From the NCBI GenBank assembly GCA_002434305.1, contig DJJU01000001.1, positions 62,001 through 126,000 on the forward strand: DNA of 64,000 bases, given 5' to 3'. The notes below the pieces were generated by a model that had not been told where the DNA came from, did not search any database, and saw only the letters and a list, made by a program, of their open reading frames with translations. Shown one piece after another: positions 1 to 8,800 of this stretch. The stretch comes from Alicycliphilus sp. UBA6560 (lineage in GTDB: Bacteria > Pseudomonadota > Gammaproteobacteria > Burkholderiales > Burkholderiaceae_C). The position numbers and the translations under genes are program-made. Within the stretch, counting starts at the first letter, position 1; every line of letters begins with the position of its first letter.

Positions 1-198
1 GGTGTGCTTAAGGGCAGGACATGTTCCGCCTACCCCGCCTGCCGCGCGGAGGTGGAGCTGGCCGGCGGCACCTATGCCGACATCGCTGTGGACAAGGCCT
101 ATACCGAGGGCAATCTGGTATCCGCACCGGCTTGGCCGGCGCACCCGGACTGGATCGCCCAGTTCCTGGTTCTGCTGGGAACGCGCGTCACGCACTGA
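1..198 (+). CDS. DJ-1/PfpI family protein, C-terminal part only
   Basis: The window opens inside this gene. The visible 65 residues read GVLKGRTCSAYPAC near the start and end in a short amphipathic helix with LVLLG before a TGA stop. The pattern (KGR.C..YPA, then an AGG turn and a GNLVSAP strand) matches the C-terminal half of type 1 glutamine-amidotransferase-like DJ-1/PfpI proteins, which act as chaperones, glyoxalases or deglycases in the cytoplasm. The nucleophilic cysteine and the first two thirds lie outside the window, so the activity cannot be judged. A GTG at position 4 is an internal codon, not a likely start. Confidence 0.75.
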   Translation, partial: GVLKGRTCSAYPACRAEVELAGGTYADIAVDKAYTEGNLVSAPAWPAHPDWIAQFLVLLGTRVTH

Positions 199-269
199 GC
201 CGCGCCAGCGGCACAATGCAGCGCAGCCGCCACGGCTGGCGCGCAGCGACGATGACGAGGAGATGAGCG

Positions 270-641
270 ATGTGCCAGGTATTCACCAGCGCCGATCCCG
301 CCCTGTACGAAAGCCGTGCGCGCTCCGTACGGCTGCACGGTGTGGCGACAAGCATCAGGCTGGAAAACCTATTCTGGCAGGTGCTGGAGGAAATCTCCGC
401 GCGCGATGGCATGACAGTGCCGCAGTTGTGCGCCCGGCTGCACGACGAACTGACGCAGCAGTGTGGGCAGGTGGAGAATTTTGCTTCCTTCCTGCGCGTG
501 TGCTGTGGCCGCTATCTGGCGCTGCAGCTATCGGGCGGCATTCCGCGCGATACGCGCGTTTCGATCCGAAGCCTCGATGCGGCGCAGGTGCTAGCCAGCC
601 AGTTGGATGCGCCGCCACAGCGCCGCTTGCGCGCTGTGTGA
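270..641 (+). CDS. Ribbon-helix-helix domain protein (RHH_4 type)
   Basis: A 123-residue protein. Residues 15-45 carry the RARSVRLHGVATSIRLE segment followed by a helix with FWQVLEEISARDG, the arrangement of the RHH_4 DNA-binding family: a short strand that pairs in a dimer, then two helices. The second half has NFASFLRVCCGRYLALQ, also typical of the family. It probably forms a small cytoplasmic dimer that binds DNA or regulates a neighbour; no target is visible. The ATG is preceded by GAGGAG about 8 bases upstream, which supports the start. It lies 71 bases after the DJ-1-like gene on the same strand. The family is usually annotated without a known role. Confidence 0.7.
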   Translation: MCQVFTSADPALYESRARSVRLHGVATSIRLENLFWQVLEEISARDGMTVPQLCARLHDELTQQCGQVENFASFLRVCCGRYLALQLSGGIPRDTRVSIRSLDAAQVLASQLDAPPQRRLRAV

Positions 642-654
642 AGTCGGTCGCTCA

Positions 655-807
655 TCAATGATGGGCCGGCGGATCCTGCACGGGAGGCTCGACGGGCTGC
701 GCCGGCGGGTCTTCGATTGGCACCTCCGAAGGCCAGTGCACAGGCGCAGGTGGCGGAGCCTGCGGCACGCTGGGCTGGGGCGTGGGAATGGACGAGCAAT
801 ATGCCAT
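655..807 (-). CDS. Proline-rich 50-residue hypothetical protein
   Basis: A short reading frame starting MAYCSS and continuing as a run rich in proline, glutamate and aspartate, with repeated PPVQ/PPAQ-type steps, ending PAHH. There is no signal peptide or membrane segment and no recognised family. Its ATG follows the stop of the upstream gene after one base, so it would be translated by coupling; no independent ribosome site is visible. The regular periodic composition in this frame, and the tight coupling, favour a real gene over chance, but the high GC content makes false frames common. Confidence 0.45.
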   Translation of the reverse strand: MAYCSSIPTPQPSVPQAPPPAPVHWPSEVPIEDPPAQPVEPPVQDPPAHH

Positions 808-808
808 G

Positions 809-1081
809 TCAGGGAATAGGCTTGTGCGCCGGCGCATCGGAGCCGGTATCGCGCCCGGGAACCTGCTCCGCTTCTGGTGAGCGATTGGCATAGGTAGACA
901 GGTCGCCGCCGGAGGCGAAGCGCCGTGCGTTGTCGCCATTGCCGGGATTCTCGCTTTCCGGCCCCTTGTGCTCGCGCGCGTCCACGCGCATCCCGTACAT
1001 GGTGAAGTGCCCCTGGTCGCGGGCACGGTCCCGCTGCTCGGAGTCCAGCAGCTTATCCAGGCGTGAAGAGGGATTGGTCAT
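809..1081 (-). CDS. Conserved-looking hydrophilic hypothetical protein (90 aa)
   Basis: Starts MTNPSSRLDKLLDSEQRDR and is hydrophilic throughout, with a helical N-terminal third and a disordered, Gly/Asn/Pro-rich rest. The ATG at 1081 is chosen over an upstream one because AGAGAGG stands seven bases before it. It forms a two-gene unit with the proline-rich frame that begins one base after its stop. There is no membrane segment, signal peptide or catalytic motif. I do not recognise the family. About 135 bases separate it from the methyltransferase gene that precedes it on the same strand, enough for its own promoter. Confidence 0.6.
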   Translation of the reverse strand: MTNPSSRLDKLLDSEQRDRARDQGHFTMYGMRVDAREHKGPESENPGNGDNARRFASGGDLSTYANRSPEAEQVPGRDTGSDAPAHKPIP

Positions 1082-1218
1082 GCATCTGCCTCTCTGAAAG
1101 AAGAGTATGGCTGCTGTCATTGCGGCCTATCGTGGTGTCATGGTGCATGTCTGCGGGCGCCACCGGCCTTCCTGCATGCTGCTTCCATTTGTCGGACAAG
1201 GGCCTTAGCTTGTCGTGC

Positions 1219-1845
1219 TCAGCCCCGCCCTTCCCGCAGGGCCAGGCTTTCTGCCTCGCCTCGGGTCCACACGTCGAGCACAAAATCCGCATCCCGCACA
1301 TGCGTGACGCGCGGCAAGGACAGGCCGGCGTGCAAGCGCTCGTGCACCTGGCTTCCCGTCTGGGCGCAGCCTTCAATGGCATGCGTCCAATGGCAGGCCA
1401 CGACCGTGGCCTGCGGCGCCAGCCCCTGAAGCAGGCGTGTCATGAGCTGATCCAGATCCTCGTACGTCAGGTAGTACAGCAACTCGCTCAGCACCACCAG
1501 ATCGAAAACCTCCTGCGGCCACTGGTCGGGCACGCAGGCCTGCCTGAACCAGGCTTGGCAATTGTTGCTCTCCAGCCGCAGGCGGGCGGTCTCCAGCGCC
1601 CGGGCCGAGCAGTCCCAGGCCTGCAGCCGATCGCAGCGCAGGGCCAGTTGTGCGCTCAGCAGCCCATGGCCGCAGCCCGGCTCGAAGGCATGGGCGTAGC
1701 GGCGTCCGGGCAGGCTGGCCAACAGCAGCGCGCGTTTGCGTTCCTCATACCAGCTGCCATCCATGGCCCAGGGGTCGGTCGACGCGGCATACAGGCCGTC
1801 GAAGCGCTGGGCCGTCCATGTGTGCGGCGGATCAAGAGGAGCCAT
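1219..1845 (-). CDS. SAM-dependent methyltransferase, NodS-like
   Basis: A 208-residue class I methyltransferase. The glycine-rich SAM loop (FEPGCGHG) lies at about residues 54-61 and an acidic end of strand 2 follows in LQAWDCS. The N-terminal YAASTDPWAMDGSWYEERKR block is the signature of the NodS family, whose founder N-methylates the deacetylated glucosamine of Nod factors. The ATG at 1845 is chosen because the family motif begins just after it. It overlaps the end of the PIG-L gene by 14 bases, making it the last gene of a four-gene overlapping operon. An N-methylation of an amino sugar freed by the PIG-L protein is attractive but inferred. Confidence 0.82.
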   Translation of the reverse strand: MAPLDPPHTWTAQRFDGLYAASTDPWAMDGSWYEERKRALLLASLPGRRYAHAFEPGCGHGLLSAQLALRCDRLQAWDCSARALETARLRLESNNCQAWFRQACVPDQWPQEVFDLVVLSELLYYLTYEDLDQLMTRLLQGLAPQATVVACHWTHAIEGCAQTGSQVHERLHAGLSLPRVTHVRDADFVLDVWTRGEAESLALREGRG

Positions 1846-2593
1846 GACAGAAGAAGTATTCGCGCGGCCAATGCGCGCGCTCGACGATGGCCGCATCCAG
1901 CACGGCGCCCAGCCGCGCCGAGCGTGGCTGCAGCTGCGAGCGGTGTGCCTGCAGCGCCGCGATCTTGCGCTGCAGCGCGGCGGGGGGAGCGTCCAGGGCG
2001 TACAGGTCCTGCCACGGAATCTGCGGTGCGCCTGGTCGGGCCCAGTGCCACATCCACACCGGCGCCTGTAGCAAAGGAATGCGCAGGCGGCGCGCCACAT
2101 CCAACGCCACGCGGCCACAGCATTCATGGTCAGGGTGGCCGTCCAGGCGCCAGGTCGTCACCAGTGCATCCGACGGCTCTACCAGCTCCAGCAGGGCTGC
2201 GTGCAGCCGCCCGCCAGCTTCGGCCACGCCGCCGTCGGGCAGGTGCAGATGGGTGACAGGCACATGCCCCAGGCCCAAGGCCGCCAGTCCTTCATCGCGC
2301 TCGCTGCAGCGGATGGCCTGCACTTGCGGCATGGGCCAGCATGCCTCGGCGTGGCTGGCCTCCCCGTCGGTGGCGGCCACGATGTGCACTGCGCCGCCGG
2401 ACTCGGCGTGCTGCTGCATCAGCAGCGCGCAGGCCAGCACCTCATCGTCTGGGTGCGGGGTCAGCACCACCAGGCGCCGTTCGGGTGCCACGAGCGGCCG
2501 CACGCTTGTGGGCACACAGTGCATCAGCCAGCCATGCCACTGCGCGGCCGGCACCTGGGCCGCCGTAATACGGCGCGATGCGGCGTTGTTCAC
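1832..2593 (-). CDS. PIG-L family deacetylase
   Basis: A 253-residue protein with the zinc-binding HPDDE motif at residues 47-51 and the second metal motif DGHPDH near residue 150, both hallmarks of PIG-L/LmbE deacetylases, which remove N-acetyl groups from GlcNAc-containing substrates. The GTG start at 2593 shares four bases (GTGA) with the stop of the acyl-CoA dehydrogenase gene; the open frame runs much further upstream but that part lies inside the preceding gene. The strictly overlapping arrangement points to translational coupling and roughly equal synthesis with its partners. The real substrate is unknown. Confidence 0.85.
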   Translation of the reverse strand: MNNAASRRITAAQVPAAQWHGWLMHCVPTSVRPLVAPERRLVVLTPHPDDEVLACALLMQQHAESGGAVHIVAATDGEASHAEACWPMPQVQAIRCSERDEGLAALGLGHVPVTHLHLPDGGVAEAGGRLHAALLELVEPSDALVTTWRLDGHPDHECCGRVALDVARRLRIPLLQAPVWMWHWARPGAPQIPWQDLYALDAPPAALQRKIAALQAHRSQLQPRSARLGAVLDAAIVERAHWPREYFFCHGSS

Positions 2594-3639
2594 AGTGTCC
2601 AAGCGGGTACTCCTGGGCTGTGCCGCTGCGCCAACTGCCCGCCGATGGCGGCGTCGTCGCGAGCGGCATGGCTCTGTCGGATGAACACGGACAAATCGGC
2701 GGCGCGGCGGGCAAAGGCTGCGTCGCGGCATAGCGACGTCGCGCCCAATGCACGCGTGGTTTCGTCCAGCACCTGCCGCGCTGCGGCCTCCACGCATTGG
2801 CGCGCGCGCAATGCCATCCACTGGGCATCGGCCTGTGGATGGGCGTCGATCCACGCCGCCGTCTCGCGCAGCAGCGCGGCGGCGGCAGCGAGCTGCACAT
2901 CCACCCGCCCCAACGCAGCCAGGCGATGGACGTCGGGCGGCCGCCCGCTGGCAGGATCGCAGGCGCGGTGCAGCGCCTGCGCCAGCGCCGCGGCACCACC
3001 CAGCCAGCAAGCGGCCACGCCCGCGCCGCCCTGCCAGAAGCCTGGCCGGGCCAGATAGGCACCTGCAGCGCCCACCTGCTGCGCCGGCACCTCGTCGAAA
3101 TGCACATCCGCGCTGGCGCTGGCGGCCATGCCGACCGCCTGCCAGGCAGCGGTGGAGATCGACACTCCGGGCTGGCGCAAGGCCACTGCCACCAGCTGGG
3201 GTTGCTCTGCATCCGGGGCCCAGGCCGTCAGCACGGCGTGGCTCACGTCCTGCGCGCCCGAGCACCAGGCCTTGGTGCCGCTGATGCGGGCACTGTCACC
3301 ATCGACATGCAGCCGCACCCTGGCACCGGGCGCCTCGGCGGCCCAGACAGCCCAGGTGCTCGGGGTATCGGCCTCTGCATGGCCCGCCGCGCCCAGCTCG
3401 TGCAGGATGGCCAGTGCATCGGTGTGGCCCTCATACAGTTTCGCCAGCGAGAGGTCACATGCCCCCACGGCGGCAAGGGCGCGCCAGCGTTCCAAGGTGC
3501 AGCCGCGGCCGGGCAATGGCAGGGCGTCCAGTCTGGCCTCCACCAGCTGTCGCAGCTCCTGCGACGGGTATGCGAGTGGCACGGCCAGCTGGCCCAGCTG
3601 GCACGTCAGCCGCTCGATCAACGATGCGTGCGAGTTCAT
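2590..3639 (-). CDS. Acyl-CoA dehydrogenase family protein (short form)
   Basis: A 349-residue protein with the flavin-domain segment GTKAWCSGA at about residue 130 and the helical C-terminal domain with repeated alanine-rich helices typical of acyl-CoA dehydrogenases. It is shorter than the usual 380-400 residues, and the canonical beta-oxidation catalytic glutamate cannot be placed by eye, so oxidation of a simple acyl-CoA should not be assumed. Its ATG overlaps the glycosyltransferase stop as ATGA. In this setting it may desaturate or otherwise process an acyl chain for a glycolipid, which is inference from context. Confidence 0.8.
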   Translation of the reverse strand: MNSHASLIERLTCQLGQLAVPLAYPSQELRQLVEARLDALPLPGRGCTLERWRALAAVGACDLSLAKLYEGHTDALAILHELGAAGHAEADTPSTWAVWAAEAPGARVRLHVDGDSARISGTKAWCSGAQDVSHAVLTAWAPDAEQPQLVAVALRQPGVSISTAAWQAVGMAASASADVHFDEVPAQQVGAAGAYLARPGFWQGGAGVAACWLGGAAALAQALHRACDPASGRPPDVHRLAALGRVDVQLAAAAALLRETAAWIDAHPQADAQWMALRARQCVEAAARQVLDETTRALGATSLCRDAAFARRAADLSVFIRQSHAARDDAAIGGQLAQRHSPGVPAWTL

Positions 3640-4307
3640 GCCGCCACCCCTAACGCTTCTGCGTGCAGCCGATCCAGATAGGCGCCAAAGCCCTGCGGCG
3701 CCCGGTAGTCGGCGCGCGCGCTGGTGCGCACCCGCGGGCGGTTGGACCAGGCAATGCGCGCGCCGCTGACCGCCAGCGCCTCTACCAAAGCCACGTCCTC
3801 ATGCGAACGCAGCGGCGCGAACCCCCCTGCGGCCTGGTAGGACTGCGCGCACACGCCCAGGTTGGCGCCGTGGATGTGACGGTGTCCCGGTTCGTCCCGG
3901 TAGGCTGCCTCGTACTGGCGGCGCACGGCCGTTCCGTAGCCGCTCCAGTCCGCCACCTGCACTGTGCCGCAGACGCACTGCGCCGCCTCGGCCAACTGCG
4001 CGGCGATCCAGTCCGGAGCCACTTCGCTGTCGGCGTCGGTGAAACTGAGCCAGCGAGCGCCTTGCTCCAGCGCCAGGGCCGCCCCCGCGGCCCGCGCCTT
4101 GCCGACGTTGCGCGCCTGCAGCCGCACGGCCTGTGCCCCATGCCGTGCGGCGACGCGGGCCGAGCCATCGGTGCAGGCGTCCAGCACCACGATCACGCGC
4201 ACCGACTCGCCCGCCAGCTCGGCACACTCGGCGGCACGCGCCACCGAGCGCAGACAGGCCGGCAGGTGCCGCTCCTCATCGTGCGCAGGAATGATGACCG
4301 CAATCAA
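3636..4307 (-). CDS. Glycosyltransferase family 2
   Basis: A 223-residue GT-A fold enzyme. It opens with IAVIIPAHDEE (nucleotide-binding strand), carries TDADSE at residues 90-95 as the metal-binding DXD-like motif, and has an HEDVALVEAL acceptor-region motif. The TTG start at 4307 is chosen because GGAGAGG stands just upstream and the family sequence begins at once. It is the first gene of the overlapping operon: its stop overlaps the next ATG by four bases. It has no membrane segments, so it probably acts on a soluble or membrane-surface acceptor. Donor and acceptor are unknown. Confidence 0.85.
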   Translation of the reverse strand: MIAVIIPAHDEERHLPACLRSVARAAECAELAGESVRVIVVLDACTDGSARVAARHGAQAVRLQARNVGKARAAGAALALEQGARWLSFTDADSEVAPDWIAAQLAEAAQCVCGTVQVADWSGYGTAVRRQYEAAYRDEPGHRHIHGANLGVCAQSYQAAGGFAPLRSHEDVALVEALAVSGARIAWSNRPRVRTSARADYRAPQGFGAYLDRLHAEALGVAA

Positions 4308-4515
4308 GATGCCCTCTCCGTGCGGCGGCACGCGGGCCAAGGGGTGGGGAGCATGGGCAAGTTTTCCACGACAGTGTTTTGGACGCGCACAGCGGCGCGG
4401 CTGCCTGATCGTAGAAATTCCGCTCGACAGGGGGTGTAGGACAAGCGGGAGCGGACCCATCCGCCGCCAGCCCGGCCGTGGGTGCGGCACCTGCCCTTCG
4501 GGCAGGCTCACGCCG

Positions 4516-5667
4516 TCAAAGCCAGCGCTTGCGCCGGAAGTACACCAGCATGCCCAGCACCACGGCCGCCATGACGCCCAGCACATACAGATACCCGTAG
4601 CGCCAGTGCAGCTCGGGCATGTTGAAACGGCTGCCGGTGTCGAAATTCATGCCGTACAGCCCGGTGATGAAGGTCAGCGGCAGGAAGATGGTGGCGACGA
4701 TGGTCAGCCCCTTCATGATGTTGTTCATGCGCCGGCTGACGGCCGACAGGTACACATCCAGCAGGCTGGAGGCCATCTCGCGATAGGTCTCGACAAAATC
4801 GATCATGACCACGCTGTGGTCGTGGCAGTCGCGCAGGTACACGCGCGTGCTCTCGTGGATGAACGGGGCATCCCCCCGCATGAGGCTGGCGATGGCCTCA
4901 CGCTGCGGCCACCAGGCGCGGCGCATGACCACCAGCTCGCGCTTGGCGTAGTGCAGCTTGTTGCGCGCGTCGCGGTCGTCGTCGAGCAGTATCTCGTCCT
5001 CCAGCGCCTCCAGCTCGTCACCCAGTTCGTCCAGCAGGGGAAAGCCCGAGTCCACGATGGTGTCCAGCAGCGCGTACAGCAGGTAGTCGGCGCCCAGGCG
5101 GCGGATCTTGCCGTTGGCCCGGATGCGCTGGCGCACCGGCTCGAAGATGTCCTGGCTGCCGTCGTTGATGCTGACCACGAAGTTGCGGCCGAGGAACAGG
5201 CTGACCTGGTCCACCCGGCAGGCTCCGCATTCGCCATCGCCGCCCTTGTCGCGCCGCACCAGGTTCAGGATGACGAACTGGTGCGCGTCGTAGGCCTCGG
5301 CCTTGGCGCGCTGGCCGCGGTGCAATACGTCCTCCAGCGCCAGCGGGTGCAGGCCCATGGACTCCTTCAGGCTTTGCAGCTGCTGCGGACTGGGCAGGCC
5401 CTGCAGGTGCAGCCAAAAGACATGCCTGGTCTCTGCCAGGGCCATCCCGGCAGCTTCGATGGTGGGCCCCTGCTGCTCGACCACGTCGCCCTCGCGGGCG
5501 TAGTGCATCAGCAGCAGCCGTGCAGGCGGCAGTGGCGCATCGTCCTGCGGACTAGCGACGGCTTCGAGTGAGCCCGGCGGCGCACCGGGGCGGTTGTTGC
5601 GGCGGCGAAAGCCGTAGCGACGCAAGGTGCGGAGACGGGCAGTGACAGGGCGTTTCACAAGGGGCAT
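4516..5667 (-). CDS. corA: CorA family divalent metal transporter
   Basis: A 383-residue protein with a large cytoplasmic domain followed by two C-terminal membrane helices. The selectivity signature YGMN lies at about residue 338 after the first helix, and the second helix ends in a basic tail (RRKRW), as in CorA magnesium/cobalt channels. I take the ATG at 5667 (MPLVKRP) rather than the upstream one because the extra residues look unlike the family. The 209 bases between its stop and the glycosyltransferase operon, on the same strand, suggest a separate transcription unit. It works as a homopentamer in the inner membrane by family knowledge. Confidence 0.88.
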   Translation of the reverse strand: MPLVKRPVTARLRTLRRYGFRRRNNRPGAPPGSLEAVASPQDDAPLPPARLLLMHYAREGDVVEQQGPTIEAAGMALAETRHVFWLHLQGLPSPQQLQSLKESMGLHPLALEDVLHRGQRAKAEAYDAHQFVILNLVRRDKGGDGECGACRVDQVSLFLGRNFVVSINDGSQDIFEPVRQRIRANGKIRRLGADYLLYALLDTIVDSGFPLLDELGDELEALEDEILLDDDRDARNKLHYAKRELVVMRRAWWPQREAIASLMRGDAPFIHESTRVYLRDCHDHSVVMIDFVETYREMASSLLDVYLSAVSRRMNNIMKGLTIVATIFLPLTFITGLYGMNFDTGSRFNMPELHWRYGYLYVLGVMAAVVLGMLVYFRRKRWL

Positions 5668-5895
5668 CCTACGAGGGCCGAGTAGGACGACTCCCTTTTC
5701 ACGCCTGCCGTGTGATGTGACTCCAGGCATGGCGATCCGAGCAGCCCCGTGACAGAACAGGCACTCCCTCAGCCAGCCACCTGCCCGCGGTTCTTCGCGG
5801 CAATTGTCGACGGCGGCGCAACTGGGGGCCGCGCGGCCGCCGGAGGGCTGGCCATGGAGACCTCGAAAGACCAGTTGCCGTGCCAGGAACGCCCT

Positions 5896-8800
5896 TCAAT
5901 GGCGTGCGCGTTGACGCATGAACTGCCACGCCAGCACGGCCATGCACAACGCCAGCGCCAGCCGTCCCCACGCTGACAGCGTGGGAATGGGCGCCGCACC
6001 GCTGGGCGGAGCTGCTGCCACAGCAGGGCCACCAGGGTCCAGGATCACAGCGTTGGGCTGCAGGTCATCGTCGCCCTGCTGACCATCCACCACGGTGAGC
6101 GTGATGGTGTTGCCCGAGACTACGGCGTCCGGGTAGGCGTACCAGTGCGGTGTTGGATTGACCAGCGTAGGTCCGAACTTCCAGTACTGCGTACCCGGCG
6201 GCAGGGCCGTGGGATAGGTGAGCGTCACCGAAAATGAAGAGCCCGGCACGCCGCTGATGGCTACGAGGTCGAACAGACCCAGAGGAAAGGACACCCCGGC
6301 TGGCGGCGCCACGGACGGCGACTTCGGATGCCCAGTCAGAGGGATAAAGCCTGCATTCTGGTACTTGCCCATGCCCGGCTCAGCAAACACCCAGGCCGGT
6401 GTGGAAATGGTTGCCGACGCCGGACCGGAGGAAGTTGTTCCTGTCAGGCTGGAGCCGGCCGTCGGCGGGGGCGCAACCGTGAAGGCCTGCACCACATTGA
6501 CCGCGGGGTTGTGGCTCGCATCTCCAGCCTGCGAAGCAATCACGTGACAGGTGCCGATGCCCAACAGACGCACGGTAGTGCCCTCTACTGCGCACACTAG
6601 CGGGGTGTCCGTGCCAAAGGCCACCGGCAGGCCCGAACTGGCGCTGGCTGCCACGACGAAGTCGGCATCACCCAGCACCCTGTTGGCCAGGACGCCAAAA
6701 GTGATGGACTGCAACGCCTTGCCCACGGACACGGTCACCGTGCCCGACACTGGCTCGTAGGTCGCATCCCCCGCCTTGGTGGCCGTGACCTCGCACAGGC
6801 CCACCGCTGTTCCAGTCAAGGTAACCCCCGACACCGAGCACACGCTGGCGCCAGAGGTGACGGCGTAGCTCACCGCACCGTTGCCCGCGCCGCCCGCGGT
6901 GGACAGAGTGGATGTTCCGTTCAGAGCCAACGAGGGCGACGACGACGCCACGACCAGCGCAGGCTGGTCCGCCTTCGTGACCAGCACTGCTACGCTAGAC
7001 GTGGCAGCGCCATAGTTGATGTCTGCGGCCTTGGTCGCGGTCACGGTGCATCCGCCCACCCCGATACCGGTCAGCACGTTCCCAGTGACTTGGCACTGGC
7101 TGACCCCGGCGGTGACAGCGAAGGTCACCGCGCCCGTGCCGGATCCTCCACGTGTCCCCAGGGTTGCCGTTCCCAGGTAGGCGATGGTGTTGGGCGAAGC
7201 CGTGGCGACCAGTGGTTCCTGCGAGGCCTGCTCCACTTGAATGTCCACCGTGGCCGATGCCGGGTCATGCCGAGTGTCACCCGCCTTGGTCGCAGTCACC
7301 GTGCAGGTGCCGGGCGTTACGCCTGTGACCACGTTGCCCGACAGCGAGCACGAGGCAGCGCCGGCCGTGATGGCCAGCGTGACAGCGCCAGACCCGGCCC
7401 CCCCCGAAGTTGCCAGCGTTGCTGTGCCGTGGACGGCGATGGTGGAAGACGAGGAGGCGCTGACGGCCCAGCCAACCTGCGGGGCCCGACCCACGGTGAT
7501 GACGACCTGCCCCGACACCTCGTTGTAGAGCGCATCAGCAGCACGCGTGGCCGTGACCGTGCACGAGCCTACATCCACCCCGGTCAGCACATTGCCTGTA
7601 ACAGTGCAGACGTCCATCCCTGCGGTGACCGCAAAAGTCACTGCGCCCGCGTTCGAGCCGCCAGTCGCCCCTAGTGTGGTGGTGCCGTTGAATGCGATGC
7701 TGGCGGGCGAGGCAGTCGCCGTCAGCGGAGCCTGGTTGGCCTTGCTGACGTTGATATCCACTGTGGCTGTGGCCTGCAGGTAGTTGGCATCGGTGGCCTT
7801 GGTGGCTGTGATAGTACATGGCCCCACCCCCACGCCCGTGACCGTCGTGCCGGAGACGGAGCAGTTGGGCGCTCCTGCTGTTACCGCGTAACTCACCGCT
7901 CCGGTGCCCGTTCCACCAGTCGTGGACAGCGCCGCCGTACCGCTGTAGTGGATATTGGCCGGACTGGCCGCAACGGCCAGCGTGGCTTGCGCGCCCTTGG
8001 CGTTGGTCAACACGAGGGGAACCTGTACGCCACCGGCAGTGGCTGTCACGTTGTAGGTGCCCGCCAGCATGTTGGCAGCCGCATTCAGCGTGGCGATCCC
8101 GGCTGTGTTGGTGGTTGCCGAGCCACCCGCGTCCAGCGCCGCCGAAGCCCCCGATACCGGAGCGCTGAAAGTAACCACCACGTTGGACAGAGCGCGATCG
8201 TCCACGTCGAACACCTGCACCTGCAGCGGGGCGGCAAACGCCTGGCCGATCGGCGTGGACTGCGGGGCCCCAGCAAGTACATTGATGCGATGGGGCGGGC
8301 CGAAGGGATCGATGCGCAGCACCAGGCCATTGGCAGCAGACACGCCCGCCGCGGCACTGGAGGTAGGGTTCGCCAAGCCTTCCCAACCCGAGGTGGTCAC
8401 CCCGCCCACCGAGAGGATCGTGTCGGTTTCCACCAGGGTGGCGGACAAGGCATGCATGGCATCGGCCCCGCTGGTGCCGAGAAAACCGGAATACACGAAA
8501 CGGTTGGGCGCAGCCCACGCAATCTTGCTCAGGAAGCCATCTTGCTGACCGGGCTGGACAGTGGCGATGCCGCTTTGTGCCACCACGGGAAAGCCCGTCC
8601 CGGCGCTGGTCGCACCCGTGGCGTACAACGCATCGCCATCGTCTGCCAAGGCCGCCACGTAGTCGTAGCTTGAGCCGCCCAAGTAGGTGGCAAAGGGCGC
8701 CGTGGGATGCAGTCGGACGACGAAGCCATCCATGCCGCCATGCCCTGCGCTTTGCGGGCCGCCCGCGATGAACTGCGTGCCAGCATCGTTCGCGGGAAAC

